64,000 nucleotides of DNA from Oryza sativa Japonica Group. Lineage: Eukaryota; Streptophyta; Magnoliopsida; Poales; Poaceae. Numbering within the stretch: the first letter of the stretch is position 1; the number at the start of each line of letters is the position of its first letter. Location of the stretch: assembly GCF_034140825.1 (NCBI RefSeq), contig NC_089037.1, forward strand, positions 5,654,001-5,718,000. The letters are read 5' to 3'. Below, in pieces: positions 26,446 through 38,672 of the stretch. A program made the translations under genes and the position numbers. The notes beneath the pieces are model-generated. The model made no database searches, had not been told where the DNA came from, and saw only the letters and a program-made list of their open reading frames with translations.

Positions 26446-27640
26446 GTGTTTGGTTCTGGGACTAGGTGGGATGGGATGAAACCATCCCCGATTTGAGGAT
26501 TGGGATGATTCCATTCGGATGTTTGGTTTGTAGAATAGGACGATCCCAGTTTTTTGTTTGGTTCAAGGAACGAGGGAGGGATGGGATGAGCGCCATTTGC
26601 AACCACCAACAACGCCGTTTGCAACAACCATGGCCGACGCCGCCTCTGCCCGCACCTCCGGACGTGGTCGCCACCGGCCTCCTTGATGGCGTCGATGAGC
26701 GGCTGCGGGGGGCTCGGCGACGGCGGCGGTAGACGGCTCGGGCGACAGCGGCGGCGGCGGGCTCGGGCGACGTCGGCGGCGGTGGGCTCGGCGACGACGA
26801 CGGACGGGATGACCCAACCGAGCACTGGCGGCGATGGTGTCGGCCTTCGCGCAGAGCAGCCGCGGCTCGGCGATGACGACGGCGGCGAGGTCCGCGCGGG
26901 AGAGGGAGAGGGAGAGGCCGGTGGAGAGGAGGGCGAGCACGACCACCATCGCGGTCGGGCGGGCGGAGAAGCGCGACGACGCACGGTCGGCCTTCGCGTA
27001 GAGCAGCCGCGGCTCAGCGACGATGACGGCGGCGAGGTCCGCGCGGGAGAGGGAGAGGGAGAGGCCGGTGGAGAGGAGGGCGAGCACGGCCACCATCGTG
27101 GTCGGGCGGGCGGAGAAGCTCGACCACACACGGTCGGCCCGCCGCCGAGTTCCCCGCCTCCGGATCCGTCGCCACAACCTTCCCCATCGCCGGATCCGCC
27201 GCCGCCGCCCTCCACACCACCGGATCCGCCGCCGCCGCCCTCCCCACCAATGGATCCGCCACCACCGAGTCCCCCGCCGCCGCTGTCGTCGAGGCCGCCG
27301 CCGCCGCCGTCGTCGAGCCCACCGCCGCCACCGTCGCCCGAGCCATCTACCGCCGCCGTCGCCGAGCCCCCCACCGCCGCCGTTGCCGAGCCCACCGCCG
27401 CCGTCGCCGAGCCCGCCGCCGTCTCCCGAGGAAGAGCGCGCGAGCAAAGCGGCGGTTTCACGCCGTCGCTCGTCCCAGGTGGGACGAGTTCGTCCGCCAG
27501 TTTTGGCCGGACCGATTGGTCCCGGATCTGAGAGGAATATTCCTCTGTAGGGACCAACCCATCCCACTCACCCCTGAACCAAACACCCCTAAAAATGGGT
27601 TCATCCCATCCCATCCCATCCCATCCCAGCAACCAAACAC
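26446..27640. mobile_element. TIR element with GC-rich captured-like interior, 1.2 kb
   Basis: The ends share GTGTTTGGTT followed by GGGATGGGATGA-type sequence in inverted orientation. The flanks match only imperfectly (GCCTAGCG and CCCTAGGG), so the class is uncertain, perhaps hAT-like. The interior is GC-rich, codes Pro-rich (plus) and Gly/Arg-rich (minus) frames, and contains a 147-bp tandem duplication. Confidence 0.5.
26838..27131. repeat. 147-bp tandem duplication inside the TIR element
   Basis: CGCGGCTC-led blocks at 26861 and 27008 share most of their 147-bp length. On the minus strand each encodes a hydrophobic signal-peptide-like run (MVAVLALLSTGLSLSLSRAD and MVVVLALLSTGLSLSLSRAD). 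Confidence 0.8.
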
Positions 27641-28507
27641 TACCCTAGGGAAGCGAGGATGGAGGGGATCGGGGAAGCCATGTGGGACGGAGCGATGCGC
27701 GTGCGAGGTGTGGATGGTTGGATCAAACCAACGCGCGGACATCGGACGGTGCATGCATGGCAAGGGACTGTAGTACTGTAGCACATTTTCCTAGACTGTG
27801 GTTCATCGAATCACTGCTGGTAGTGGGGTCAAAAAAACTAAGGATTTAATATGATAGGGGGAAACATTTTTAAACTCTTAAATGAGATATCCTCTTGTTC
27901 GCTCAAATACCATCTAAATAGTTATATCAATAATTTTGACAACATTCTTACTTCAAACTACTCTAAACTTAACTCACACATCAAGAAATAAAAAAGACAA
28001 ACCCAATGTACGAGAAACACCCAAGGATCTTCTGGCTAGCTCCAAAGTTGATGGACTAGACGACTTAGATTCGAAGCCTCACCATTTCTAATTATTTGGT
28101 ATTAGATTATTCCCTAATATTCACGTCTATTTTTTTCAAAGTCAATGTATAAATAGATATTGCATTACTATTTGTATCTGATTTTTTTTCTTCTCAAAGT
28201 GTAGATCGAGAGGGATTAGAATCCATTCCTAATAATATGTATAAATCGTGACATCCATTTTAAGAGATATTTTGCAGACAGAGAACTCCAAACTCTGGAA
28301 AACTAGAACTTCCGAACATCAGAACCTCAAATTACAACTTCAAACTGCAAGAACTTTTGAGTGAGTTTTTTAAATCTAACAGAGAGCTAAATATTTTTGA
28401 AAAATCGGACATTCCGATGCTCTTAGAACTTCCGATCTAAGTTGGTTAGTTTATGGTAGATTTGAAAGTGAATTTTGAGTGAATTGTAAATACCGGTTAA
28501 TATTTAG
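27641..28507. other. AT-rich spacer
   Basis: No gene. Low-complexity AT-rich sequence of likely repeat origin, without terminal structures. Confidence 0.35.
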
Positions 28508-29549
28508 CAGAGTGAATTGCAGTTTGAGCCACCTTTTCTACTCTATAATTCACCAACTCACTGTTACACCTACATTACCCATTCATCAAATCCAACGCTC
28601 TGTATTTATCGAATCCAACGGCTCCGATCGCCCCACGCACACTCACGCAGACGCCGGCGATGCCCCAGTGGCCCCACCCTGCGCAGATCGTTGCCGCGCC
28701 GCCCTCCGCCGTCATCGCCTCCCTCACGCACCGCACCTTCGTCGTCGTCGCATCGCTCCCGCGCCGCCCCTCTGTGATTCCTCCCCTCCGCGCGGCCCTC
28801 TCCCGCTCTCCGCGTCACCCCTCTCCGCTCGAGCCCATCCCGCCGCCAGTTCATCGTCGCACGCCGCATCACTCGGATCAATGTCGCCGTCGCACGCCTT
28901 CATCTGCACATCGCCCAGATCGGCACTCGCCCTCACCGCATACGCTCGTCCTCGGACAGATGGGCACCACCGCCGTCGCCGTCGCGCTCATTCCTCCCCG
29001 TCCAACCCGCGGGCCTCGCCACAGCCAACCCTGCCCACGAGGTAAAACAGCAATGCTTACCCTTGGTACTTTCTTTGATCAGTTTTGCATTCCATCAATA
29101 TTCCTGTATCATATAGTCTTTATTGTACCTAGAATCAGCAATGCTTACCCTTGCCACTTTCTTTGTCCAATGTAATCTCCTTTGGCAAGTTTTTGATGTA
29201 AGGTATTGTCCTGCATTTTGTTTCATTTTTTCAGTTCTCTGACAGGCTATGTTGGGTTTGGTTTTGAAACTCTATACAGTCACTCGCTTTAACTAAATAG
29301 AGAAATTACTGATGCCTAAATCAATTGAGAGTTTCTGGAGTTGTTAAGGAGTACATCCAGGAGAAGAAATTGGAGATCAGTGATTCTTAATTATGCAATT
29401 CAATTCCATTGATTAATGAAAAGACTAAAGTGAAACACTCCATCTAAGCACAGGTTGATGGGTGCAAATGCACTTAACTGTTAGTAATTGTAGGACATTA
29501 TCTCATTCCTTTTTTGAGACATTGCACAAATCTGAAAAACTGTAACTAT

Positions 29550-29768
29550 GGGCCTGTTTGGTACAGCTCAAACTCCTAAATATAACTCCAGGAGCTGAGT
29601 CTGGAGTGGAGTTGTGGAGCTGCCTAAACCTAGCTCCACAACTCTAGTACATTTTGTGAGAGAGCTCCACCTAACTCCACTCCTAGTTCTGGTGGAGCTG
29701 AAACTGTTTGGCTGAGCTCCAGCTCCAGGAGGGGTGGAGCTGGAGCTGGAGCTGTGCCAAACAGGCCC
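29550..29768. mobile_element. MITE with GGGCCTGTTTGG termini, 219 bp
   Basis: Terminal inverted repeats GGGCCTGTTTGGTACAGCTC and GAGCTGTGCCAAACAGGCCC, with TAT on both sides (29547-29549 and 29769-29771). The interior is made of repeated GGAGCTGGAGCT motifs in inverted arrangement. Confidence 0.8.
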
Positions 29769-30324
29769 TATATCTTGGTGTTAAACTTGTTAATATCATC
29801 TGGGACTTTGAAATGTGTGGGATATGCTAGAGCATCATACTTTGTTTCTAAGGGAACAATAATGAGTGAACTGAAACAATGAGTGAAGGATGCCTCAAGC
29901 ATTCAAAGTCCCAGACGGTGCAAAGAAAGTGCTGGTATACTCTCTAATCTTCTCTTGTAAATTTCACTCTTGCTTTCTCTGTGCACTGAGCATCCCTCTT
30001 GAATTTCATTTTTTTCTGAGGTTCCCAATAATTTTGTTGATTTGCCTGTTTCATTATCAGATTGAAAACTAACAAACCGATACTAGATTGTGATGATTGT
30101 TGGACGGTAGACTGTTATGAGCACTACAAACTGATATGATTGTTGCAACTGCCGTTGAGAGGGGCTGATTCAAGAGATAATTTGAGCTCTGATGAAACAG
30201 CTTGGAAGCTGGAATATGCACATGAATATTGGATCATGTTAACCAGGAGGTATATAGTGACGTTATAATTTTCATCATTGTAGGTGACATATCTATGTTT
30301 AGCTATAAGATTTCTTAGTTAAAG

Positions 30325-30424
30325 GTCATCAAAATAAATGGTGCAGATCCTGCCACTAAACAATGGTTAGAGGTTGCTGGTGAACTTGCATGCCATTCTT
30401 CAGTGATGCGGTTGAAGTTACTTG
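30325..30424 (+). pseudogene. Captured or relic exon, product unrecognised
   Basis: A 100-nt open block between an AG acceptor and a perfect G|GTGAGT donor. It translates as KINGADPATKQWLEVAGELA and on, with protein-like composition in an AT-rich setting. A second such block ends at a GT donor near 29934 (QAFKVPDGAKKVL). They look like exons carried by a transposon; no family is recognised. Confidence 0.35.
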
Positions 30425-32539
30425 GTGAGTTAAATTCTGAACCATTCTTATGGTTGACAACCATGCACATTTAAGAATTCACTAGGTGCATGTGATAATC
30501 CTTTGTGTCATCTAGGGGGGGGGGGGGGTACTATTTCCCTGTATTAAATATGTAACATAAGGACTTAATATTCATCTCTTTGTTTGCCTTGTGCCTTAAT
30601 CCGATTCATCATAATTGTATTTTGTTTTGATAGGGGAAAGTATTTCTTCCACTGTTTTGCACATATATACCACATATTGCAGGTCCTTCTGTTTTGGAAT
30701 CAGGGAAGTAGGAGGGTGGAGCAAATCTTTTTTGAAGCAATGTTGTATCAACACCTCGTTATTTTGTTTGCTTTATGCTCATATGAGATTTCTTAAGCCA
30801 ATCGGCATGCTCCTTCCGAACATACTTTGAATATGACATTGTTCAACTGTTTCACAAATTGATGGAAATGAACTAAATTGTTTTCTAATTCTTAAATTTT
30901 ACAGTAAGCTGTTACCTATTGACAATATTCCCCTATGCTTTTAGGAATATGAGCAATTGGTTAGCGGTTAAGAACTACTTATTCATAGTCAGAAGATAAT
31001 GTCCTACATAAGATGATCAGAAGATGTGCCTTTTTTGAAGTGTAAGAGAATGTTCTGCTCTGCATTCCCTTTCACTCTTTATAGCTTCTGTTTTGTTAAA
31101 TACTAACATTCAATTTTACTTTAAATTTGAGTCCCTGGTTTAGCTACAACCATATATTGTAAGACCATACTGCCAAGGTTAGCAATTGCTTGTATTTTTC
31201 TTCTGCAAATAACTTGAAATATCAGCAAGTAATTGACCCATTACATACCCAAACCTGATGATAGTTCCAGATGAAGTAGTAATAGCTATACCAAATAAAT
31301 TATTATTGTTTATTCTATTTATGTCATGGCTTCTGTATTCTGTCCATGTACTTTTGTATTTTGTAAAACATGCAGCCAATCACTCATGATAATTTGATGT
31401 AGGCAATAATTTCATCTTGCCATTCATATAATTCTGCCCGACGAGAGTGTCTGTAGCTCCCCCCCTCCCTTTCTTTTTGCTTCTTTTGCAGAGGCTATTG
31501 TGGTAGTAATTATGTTAATTGCTTGATTGAGTAAAGATGACACTTTTCATGGTTTCTTATTCAGCACAGTTAGTCGTACACTCTTATTGGCTTAAGAGGG
31601 AATGGCAATGGACAGAAATTTCAGGAAGGAGTCCAGCTAGAGTATAGGAAAGATGTGGAGGAAGCAACAAAACAAATTGTCTAGCTGAAAGAATCAACAT
31701 TAAGTATGCCTGTGTAGATTACAAGCCTGTGGTCCTTATTGACCATTGCATACAGTTGAATTAACGGACTGCATTATATGCTGCGTCTGGTAACTATATT
31801 GATGACAGACAATTATTGCGATTATATCGACATATATAATTCTGTCTTTATCTGTCATTCCTTTTTTACGTGAATTTTAAATCTACCTTATTCTATATTT
31901 GATTGCCAAAACGTACATTATATTTTGCATTGGTTGTTTAATTTGCATTGCAAAAATATTGCCATAACATTAGCACATGTATATTTGCCATTGAAAGAAG
32001 ATGTCCGCATGCATCGAGAGTATGGAGAGTATGAGTAATGGATAGGATTTGAAGCAAAACTGACTGGTGCTTGGATCTCCCAAATCTGAAAACTTAATTA
32101 TCCACTTTTGCTTGTAAATATATATCCTATCTTATATTGATTGGATTGTCCAGATATCTAGCCCAATCTGCTAGGTTGATACCTATCCACAATATTAGAT
32201 TATGAAAAATATATGTCACAATGTTGTTTTAAAGTTGTATTTGAATTTATTATAAGTAAATTATTGGAGTCTTTGGAACGAAGGTCAACAAATTGGGTGT
32301 AAGGCCAACATATAAATATCCCTGATAAATCTGTGCCTGAATAAAGTTGAGTGAGTTATGAATAAGGTCTTCGAGTTGTTTGACTCCAAACTTTATACAA
32401 TTTAATAAATTTATGAGTATATGAAATTATTTTTAAGCCAAATATACACAAATCATTTATCGTGCTCACAAATACATGCATATCTTTGTTTGGATATTCG
32501 GTTTTTAAAATATTTTAAATTTATATTGTAAAAATATAT

Positions 32540-32611
32540 ATCTTGTTTTGGTTGTTTGATTTGCATTAATAACGAAATTTAGCCGTTGCGTTAGCACGGA
32601 CATATTACTAG
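32540..32611 (+). mobile_element. Candidate Helitron 3' terminus (plus orientation)
   Basis: Hairpin with CCGT/ACGG stem (CCGTTGCGTTAGCACGG), 8 nt, then CTAG at 32608-32611 and T outside. A diverged copy of the preceding sequence (GGTTGTTTAATTTGCATTGC) lies at about 31930-31980. The 5' end is not found. Confidence 0.5.
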
Positions 32612-32878
32612 TATTGATAAAGTTTTACTTGAACTATTATTTGCCCAACCTTTACACTTTTCATTAGCTAATTTTGTCTTTATTATAATTTGGATCACCC
32701 CATACCACTTCTTCAGCACATCAATTATCTCGAGCACAACAACTCCGGTGCGCCCGCGAACTCCACCTATGTGTAGGCAGCATGCTATACCTTTGCCTGA
32801 AGAGAGACTAGACATGGTTAGAGGAGAAAGTTAGGTTGGTTTAAAGTGTAATAAACGTGAAGTTAACTAGTCCAAAGT

Positions 32879-32881
<3 letters not shown>

Positions 32882-32961
<80 letters not shown>
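32882..32961. repeat. (TA)n microsatellite, about 40 repeats
   Basis: Uninterrupted alternating TA of about 80 bp. Long TA runs are hypervariable and can extrude cruciforms. Confidence 0.95.
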
Positions 32962-32964
<3 letters not shown>

Positions 32965-33029
32965 TATAAAGTGTAATCTAAAATGAAACTTTAACAATAA
33001 AAGATGATGAGAAACTGCAATTCACTCTG

Positions 33030-34540
33030 TCAGGCGCTCTTATTACGCCCTATCTTAACTGCAAACCATGCATGCATGTGCGAATTGCAATCGATTTGCC
33101 GGCTTAATTTGAGATCCCCAAGATCATCCTTCTTCTCGGCAGGTGGTGTATAAGCTGTGTGTTTGTCACGGCCACATGGGAACTCACAATATAGTATCCA
33201 TGGCGGCTCTTGCCATTGGCCTCCTAAGCAGTTTGTTCTGCTCGAGTAACTTGCCCACAGGATAGTTTAATCAGCTTGCCATGTACTATCTGAATTCCTG
33301 CTAGTACAGTAGCTTGGGCCTAAAGTTCATCTTTTTTGGGGCCTCTTTTTCGAATTTCTTTCCCCTTTTTTTTCCTCCGTAGGGCAGCCGGCAACATGGA
33401 TGCAGGATGCAGAATTAAAACATTTAAACTGTACTCCTCACTTGAAGGACCACAAATTGCTTTTGCTAATTGCAATGTATCACTCTTCACTTTGTGAGTG
33501 GGAATGGCACTTTCAGAAAGACAGAGAAAAAGATTGGTTTGCAGAAACATAAATCAGAGTTTCAGACTTCAGCAGGTTAATTCAGAAAATAAAAAGGATT
33601 AGTCTTGACTGCTGGATAATTTTCAGTTTAACATTTTAGCATCAGAAGTCGAAAATTCGTGTGAGCTACTTACTATAATGCAGGGACTTCGTTGAAAGCT
33701 GAAGCTAGCAATGGTAGCTAGCTTCTAAGCTAGTTAATTAGCCAAAACTAGTTTAATTAGCAGAGTGAAATCTGACGGGTAGGTTTGTTTAGTGTTTTGC
33801 CGGGTAGAAAGGCTTCAGGTTGGGTTAAATTAGGCTGTTTGTTGGGGGATTAACACTTAACAGCCGCAACTTTAGACCTTAGACACGCCACCCGGCGAAT
33901 TATCAGCGCTAATGACATGCCATTAGCGTTTGCAGAGCGTGGTTAAGTGCATGCATGGACACAATTATCCAGCGAAAGCAACTGATGCCAAATCTTTGTC
34001 GACGCACGCCTAGCCCTAGTTCATGCCACTGATAATCAACCTTCTGTCAATTAAGTTACACAATATTGTATAAGAACCAGACAAGCAGAGGAAGCAGGCA
34101 GTACTGATTACTGAATCCTGAACTGATGACAGAGTGACTTGTCTGATTCAGAGAGATTCTGCTGTTAATTAGGATCTCTGACACTGTTGCCATCTGCTGA
34201 AACATTCCCAAAAATTTTAGCTACCTCGTACTGAATGAACTGGAGTATGTGTTTCTGTAATTCTGTCTTTACATGCAGGTTATAAGTACAGTTTCAGGTT
34301 AACTTCGAGCATCAGTAACGGGAAGAGAAGAGAGAAGCAAATTTGTTCAGGCTGCTGAACATATATAAAAGGACACTCTAGCTCTGCACTTTCATGAAAA
34401 GAAGTTAAGAACATCATATATATAATCCTTTGCCTAATTGACTAATTATATATCAGCATAACACCTGTCCCACTACTTGTACAAAACCCTACTCTTCTCT
34501 TCTACCTCTTGCACAAGCACAAGAACACAAGAACTCGGAA
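33030..34540 (+). promoter_or_regulatory. Upstream region of the ARM/TPR gene
   Basis: AT-rich flank without a gene. A clear TATA box (CATATATAAAAGG) lies at about 34360-34372, 170 bp before the start codon, giving a 5' UTR of roughly 140 nt. Confidence 0.55.
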
Positions 34541-36807
34541 ATGGAGCTGAACACCAGAAGCTTGCAGCAATCTGGTAGCAGCAAGAGCAAGGGCAAGATC
34601 ATGGCGAAGATCGTCGAGGAGGATGAAGAGGGGGAGGAGGAGGAGGAAGAAGAAGAAGATAGCCTTAGCTCAGGTTGTCACTGCTTCTTGTGCGCCATCA
34701 AGGAGCCTGATGCTCGCCTCCGCCGCGCCAGCCTCGCCGCGTTCTTCCGGGAGTTGCCGTACTGTGAGGATGACGATGCCGGCGCCGGCGCCGGCGCCGG
34801 CGTTGATGGCGGACGGTCATGTGGTGAGGTGGTCGGCGCGGTGTGGAGGGCGGCCATGGCGGCGCCCGACGACCCGGAGCTCCCGTCGCTCGGCGCGATC
34901 CGGTGCATGTCGCTGCTCCTCGCTCGCGCGCTCGCCGACGTGGAGTGGCGCCGCCGTGGCCGGAACGTGTACGTGCCGTACTACGCCGCACACGTCATTG
35001 GCTCGTACACCATCCGCTCCTCCGCGCACGCCGAGCTGGCCGTCGCGGCCGGCGCCGTGCGGCCGCTGCTTGCCTTCCTCGGCGGCGCCATGACGTGGGT
35101 CGAGCAGCGCGCGGCGGCGCGTGCCCTGGGCCACCTCGCCAGCTACGACGCCACGTTCCCGGCCGTGGCACGGCACGCCGCCGAGGCGGTGCCGCTCGCC
35201 GTGCGCGCCGCGTCCACCTGCGTCGGCAACGTCTACGCGAGCTTCGTCGCGCTGGCGCCGAGCAAGCGGCCGAAGTACCAGCGCGATCTCTTGACGCGCG
35301 GGCTCGACGGCGGCGGCGGCGGCGTGGTCGCCGACGGCGAGGAACGGAAGGCGGAGGAGTGGGCGAGCCAGCTCCAGTGCTGGTCACTCTACTTCCTGAG
35401 CTGCCTCGCCTCCAGGGACGTGTCATCTCATGCCACGATATGCCATGACCCCGTCTTCTTGCGCGAGCTCTGCCAGATGTGGGGTGGCCTCGCCAACGGC
35501 GACTCGCCGGCCGGCGTCGGGCTGCTCCGCCTTCTCTGCAGGAGCACAGCCGGACGCGCCGCCATCGCCGCATGCCGCGACGCGCTCTCCGGCCTCTGCG
35601 ACCTCGCGCGGTCGTCCGACGACTGGCAGTACATGGCCATCGACTGCTTGCTCCTCCTCCTCGACGACCGTGAGACATGGCACGCAGTCGCCGACGCCAC
35701 GGCGGCGCGCCTCGTCGACCTGGCCGAGCTCCGGCACCTCGGCCCAAGGCGACGGCTCGGCAATGCAATAACAGCTGCACTGCTTCTTGACGACGGCGAC
35801 GACGACGGCGACATTGTCCATGGCCGTGAGCTCGGCATGGAAGCAAAGGAGGCGATCGCCAGATTGAGAGAAGTGCAGGTAGAGAGGAAAGGGAGAGAAG
35901 ACGCCATGTCTAGGGATGAGCTGCTCAAGAGAAGGATCATGGCGAAGGAGAAGAAGAGGCAAGGCAACGACATGTTCTGGCACGGCGAGGTGGAGAAGGC
36001 GATCGAGCTGTACACCGAGGCGCTGGAGCTGTGCCCGCTGAGCAGGCGGCGTGAGCGGCTGGTGCTGCACAGCAACCGCGCCCAGTGCCGGCTCGCGCGG
36101 CGCGACGCCGACGCGGCGGTGGGCGACGCGACGCGCGCGCTGTCGCTCGCGCGGCCCGCGGCGAACGCGCACGCCAGGAGCCTGTGGCGCCGCGCGCAGG
36201 CGTACGACATGAAGGGCATGGCCAGGGAGAGCCTCCTGGACTGCCTGGCCTTCGCCGGCGCGTGGCTCAACCGGAAGGACGGGACGGCGGCGGCCGCGGC
36301 GGCGGCGTCGCGCGGCGGGAACCCGAAGCTGCCGTACTGCGTCGCGCGGATGATCAGTAAGCAGATGGGCTTGACAGGTCTCTTCTCCGCCGTGGCGACG
36401 AACAGTAGCACCACCAAGGTAGATAGAGATGATCGCATGCCGCATTACAGCGACGGCGACGGCGACGGCGGCGACAGCGACGACGAGGAAGACGACGACG
36501 ACGACGATCGTGATGAAAGCGAGGAGGAGGAATTTGCTGAGAAAGGAATGAAGCTTTGTAGGCCAGGTAGTAGTAATTAATTAACCTCTCGAGCTTAATT
36601 TACCTATGCAACTACTGCATATACATGTGTTATGCATGGTTAATCTTGATTCTGATCCAAATTGGTTAATTATCACCGATGATCAAAGTGGCTAATCTTG
36701 TTTGACCAGGTAAGGGTTTACCAATCATCACGGACGAGGCTTGGAGGAGATTAGCTCGGAGGAAGAAGGCAACGAGCCGAGTGTTGTCTCATGATCATCG
36801 ATTCTAG
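34541..36807 (+). CDS. ARM-repeat protein with C-terminal TPR domain (UNC-45-like architecture), 707 aa, two exons
   Basis: Likely scaffold or co-chaperone-type protein; the exact role is unknown. Exons are 34541-36566 and 36710-36807, 2124 nt, with phases closing. An acidic stretch (residues about 26-42) and a Cys cluster (GCHCFLC) precede an alpha-helical ARM-like region (about 60-420, e.g. AHAELAVAAGAVRPLLAFLG). A TPR domain fills about 467-575, starting KEKKRQGNDMFWHGEVEKAI and containing LHSNRAQCRLARRDADAAVG. A second acidic tract (SDDEEDDDDDD) precedes the C terminus. The small second exon adds KGLPIITDEAWRRLARRKKA, clearly coding in character; if the 143-nt intron is retained the protein ends after four other residues (679 aa). 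TPRs of this layout often bind Hsp70/Hsp90 tails, which is an inference here. Confidence 0.85.
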
Positions 36808-37903
36808 CTTGATCCATTGAAGAAAGACAAGTAGACAGAGACAGATAGCTACAGTTCATTGATCATTGGTCGGGATGAATGATCATGATTCAGCAATTCG
36901 ATCAGGGCTTAATCGCAGACTTGTTGTCATTAGCTAGAGCTGATGTGATGGGGGTAGTGGTTTAATTTGATGTTGACGCTGGCTTAGCTATACTTTCTAG
37001 CTAGCCTTGCATTTGTAGTTTCACTCACGTGATCAAATGATGTTCCCATTGATAATACTTCCGTATCTGTGCTAGATCTCTGTTATTTCTTGCAAGTTAG
37101 AAGTTGTCAATGTGAGAATGGCCGATCGCCCTATCGAATTGGTGAAAGCAGCTAAGCTACTTGATTCATAGAAATATCCTATTATTAGGTTTTTCATAAC
37201 TTGAGGAAATGTTTCAGTTGAGAATTTCTGAAGAAATTATTAGCTTCCTGCCAAATTAATTAATCTGATCCATGTCAGCATTAATAAAACAATAATTAAT
37301 TATAGGAAAAACATCGGTAGCGTGGTTATATGATTTCACTCATCAAATTTAAGCATAGTGTTAATGAATATTACGCACACGTTAATGCGCTAGCTCTCAA
37401 TAGAACTTTTGTGAGCCTAAGGATTTACCAATGATCTTTTTTTTAGTGTGTGTTAGTGGCTAAGGATTTGCCAATTATCTTTGCATTTTTAGCGTGTTTG
37501 GAGGGTGTACTCGTAGACAGCATTGTATGTACGCATCCGTCTTTTATGTAATCGGAAAAAAAAACAACAACTCATTGAAATACTAGGGTATCATTTTTGT
37601 CCTCTTCACCCGTTTGAACTTTTACTTAAACACCTAAAAGAGACCAAACACACCTAAAAGAGACCAAACCTTAATTCCAATAAATTATATCTTCTAGCAA
37701 GACATTCACCGAGGATTAATCTTAACCAGAGAACCTGCTTAAAATTGGCAAATGAAACAACCACTAACACATTGAACTGTTGAACTCTAACAAAGTTCAA
37801 CAGTTTGTTAAAAGCACATCTACATATGTGTAATATTTATGAGTAAGATTTAAATCTTAGTGGCTGGAGCCATATTCCATCCTTAGATGCCTCCTCCATC
37901 ATA
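36808..37903. other. ARM/TPR gene 3' flank
   Basis: The 3' UTR, then AT-rich spacer containing an immediate repeat of ACACCTAAAAGAGACCAAAC near 37630-37670. No gene is seen. Confidence 0.35.
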
Positions 37904-38144
37904 CTACCTCCGTCCCAAAATAATTGTATTTCTAGGATTCAAAATTCGTCCCAAAATAATTGTAATTCTAGAGTACTAATTGCCCCATCAATCATCTCTC
38001 ATTTAAATTTCTCCCTATTTTACCCTCAACCATCTTCCTACTCTCACATAAACACCATTTAATGAGGGGCACAATAGTCTTTCTTCTCAAATCTTAATAT
38101 ATGCTAAACAACATAGAATTACAATTATTTTGGGACGGAGGTAG
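37904..38144. mobile_element. Stowaway-type MITE
   Basis: Starts CTACCTCCGTCCCAAAATAA, ends TTTGGGACGGAGGTAG, flanked by TA on both sides. 241 bp. Confidence 0.85.
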
Positions 38145-38462
38145 TAAAACATTTCTTTTGCGATCACATGGCAGATGTGCACGTATACGTACTACTATAC
38201 ATGCAACACCACACTCACACACCCACGAATATGCACCCTAACAAATACTCAAAGAGACGAAAATCAACGGACATTCCTAATCTCAATAAATTCCTGTTGA
38301 AAGCACAATTACACATGCGCAATATTTGTGGGCACTTCATTAGTAAAGTACTTCACTCATGAGTCATGGCTCCACCACCACATCACTGGTGCTACTCCAT
38401 TATAATAATAATAGTTGCCCTATAATAACTTAAAATATATATCTGCACTAGTAATTACTCAC

Positions 38463-38672
38463 TCCCTCCCGGTATTCAAAATTTATCCAAAAAGCTTGTT
38501 AGTTTAGAGTATATTTTGTCACATCAATCACCACCAATTTATAATTTTCTCTATTCTACTCTCAACTATCAACTATATACACACCATTTGATGGAGGATA
38601 TTATAGTCTTTTTTTCTAAACTTTAATTTTTGCTAAATAACCTAGAACGATAACTATATTGGAACGGAGGGA
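38463..38672. mobile_element. Diverged Stowaway-type MITE, same subfamily
   Basis: Ends GGAACGGAGGGAG next to TA, begins CTCCCTCCCGGTATTCAAAA. The interior matches the element at 37904-38144 (the ACACCATTTGATGGAGG region), so both derive from one subfamily; this copy is more decayed. Confidence 0.65.

Larger units (their letters stand above)
28508..33029. mobile_element. Region bracketed by an 18-bp perfect inverted repeat, possible TIR element
   Basis: CAGAGTGAATTGCAGTTT at 28508-28525 is exactly inverted at 33012-33029. No target duplication was found. Inside are a GC-rich plus-strand stretch ending in a donor (GAG then GTAAAA at 29041/29042), exon-like pieces at about 29892-29934 and 30325-30424, a MITE, a Helitron 3' end and a TA microsatellite. 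It may be a large non-autonomous transposon with later insertions. Confidence 0.35.

Noticed and set aside
26439-27632. 397-codon minus frame and 282-codon plus frame (Pro-rich) at 26.4-27.6 kb
   Set aside because: Both span the terminal repeats of a transposon and consist of low-complexity sequence. I treat it as element content, not as an extensin-like gene.
35423-36445. 340- and 336-codon minus frames opposite the ARM/TPR gene
   Set aside because: Antisense shadows; TPR and ARM features are on the plus strand and splice phases support it.
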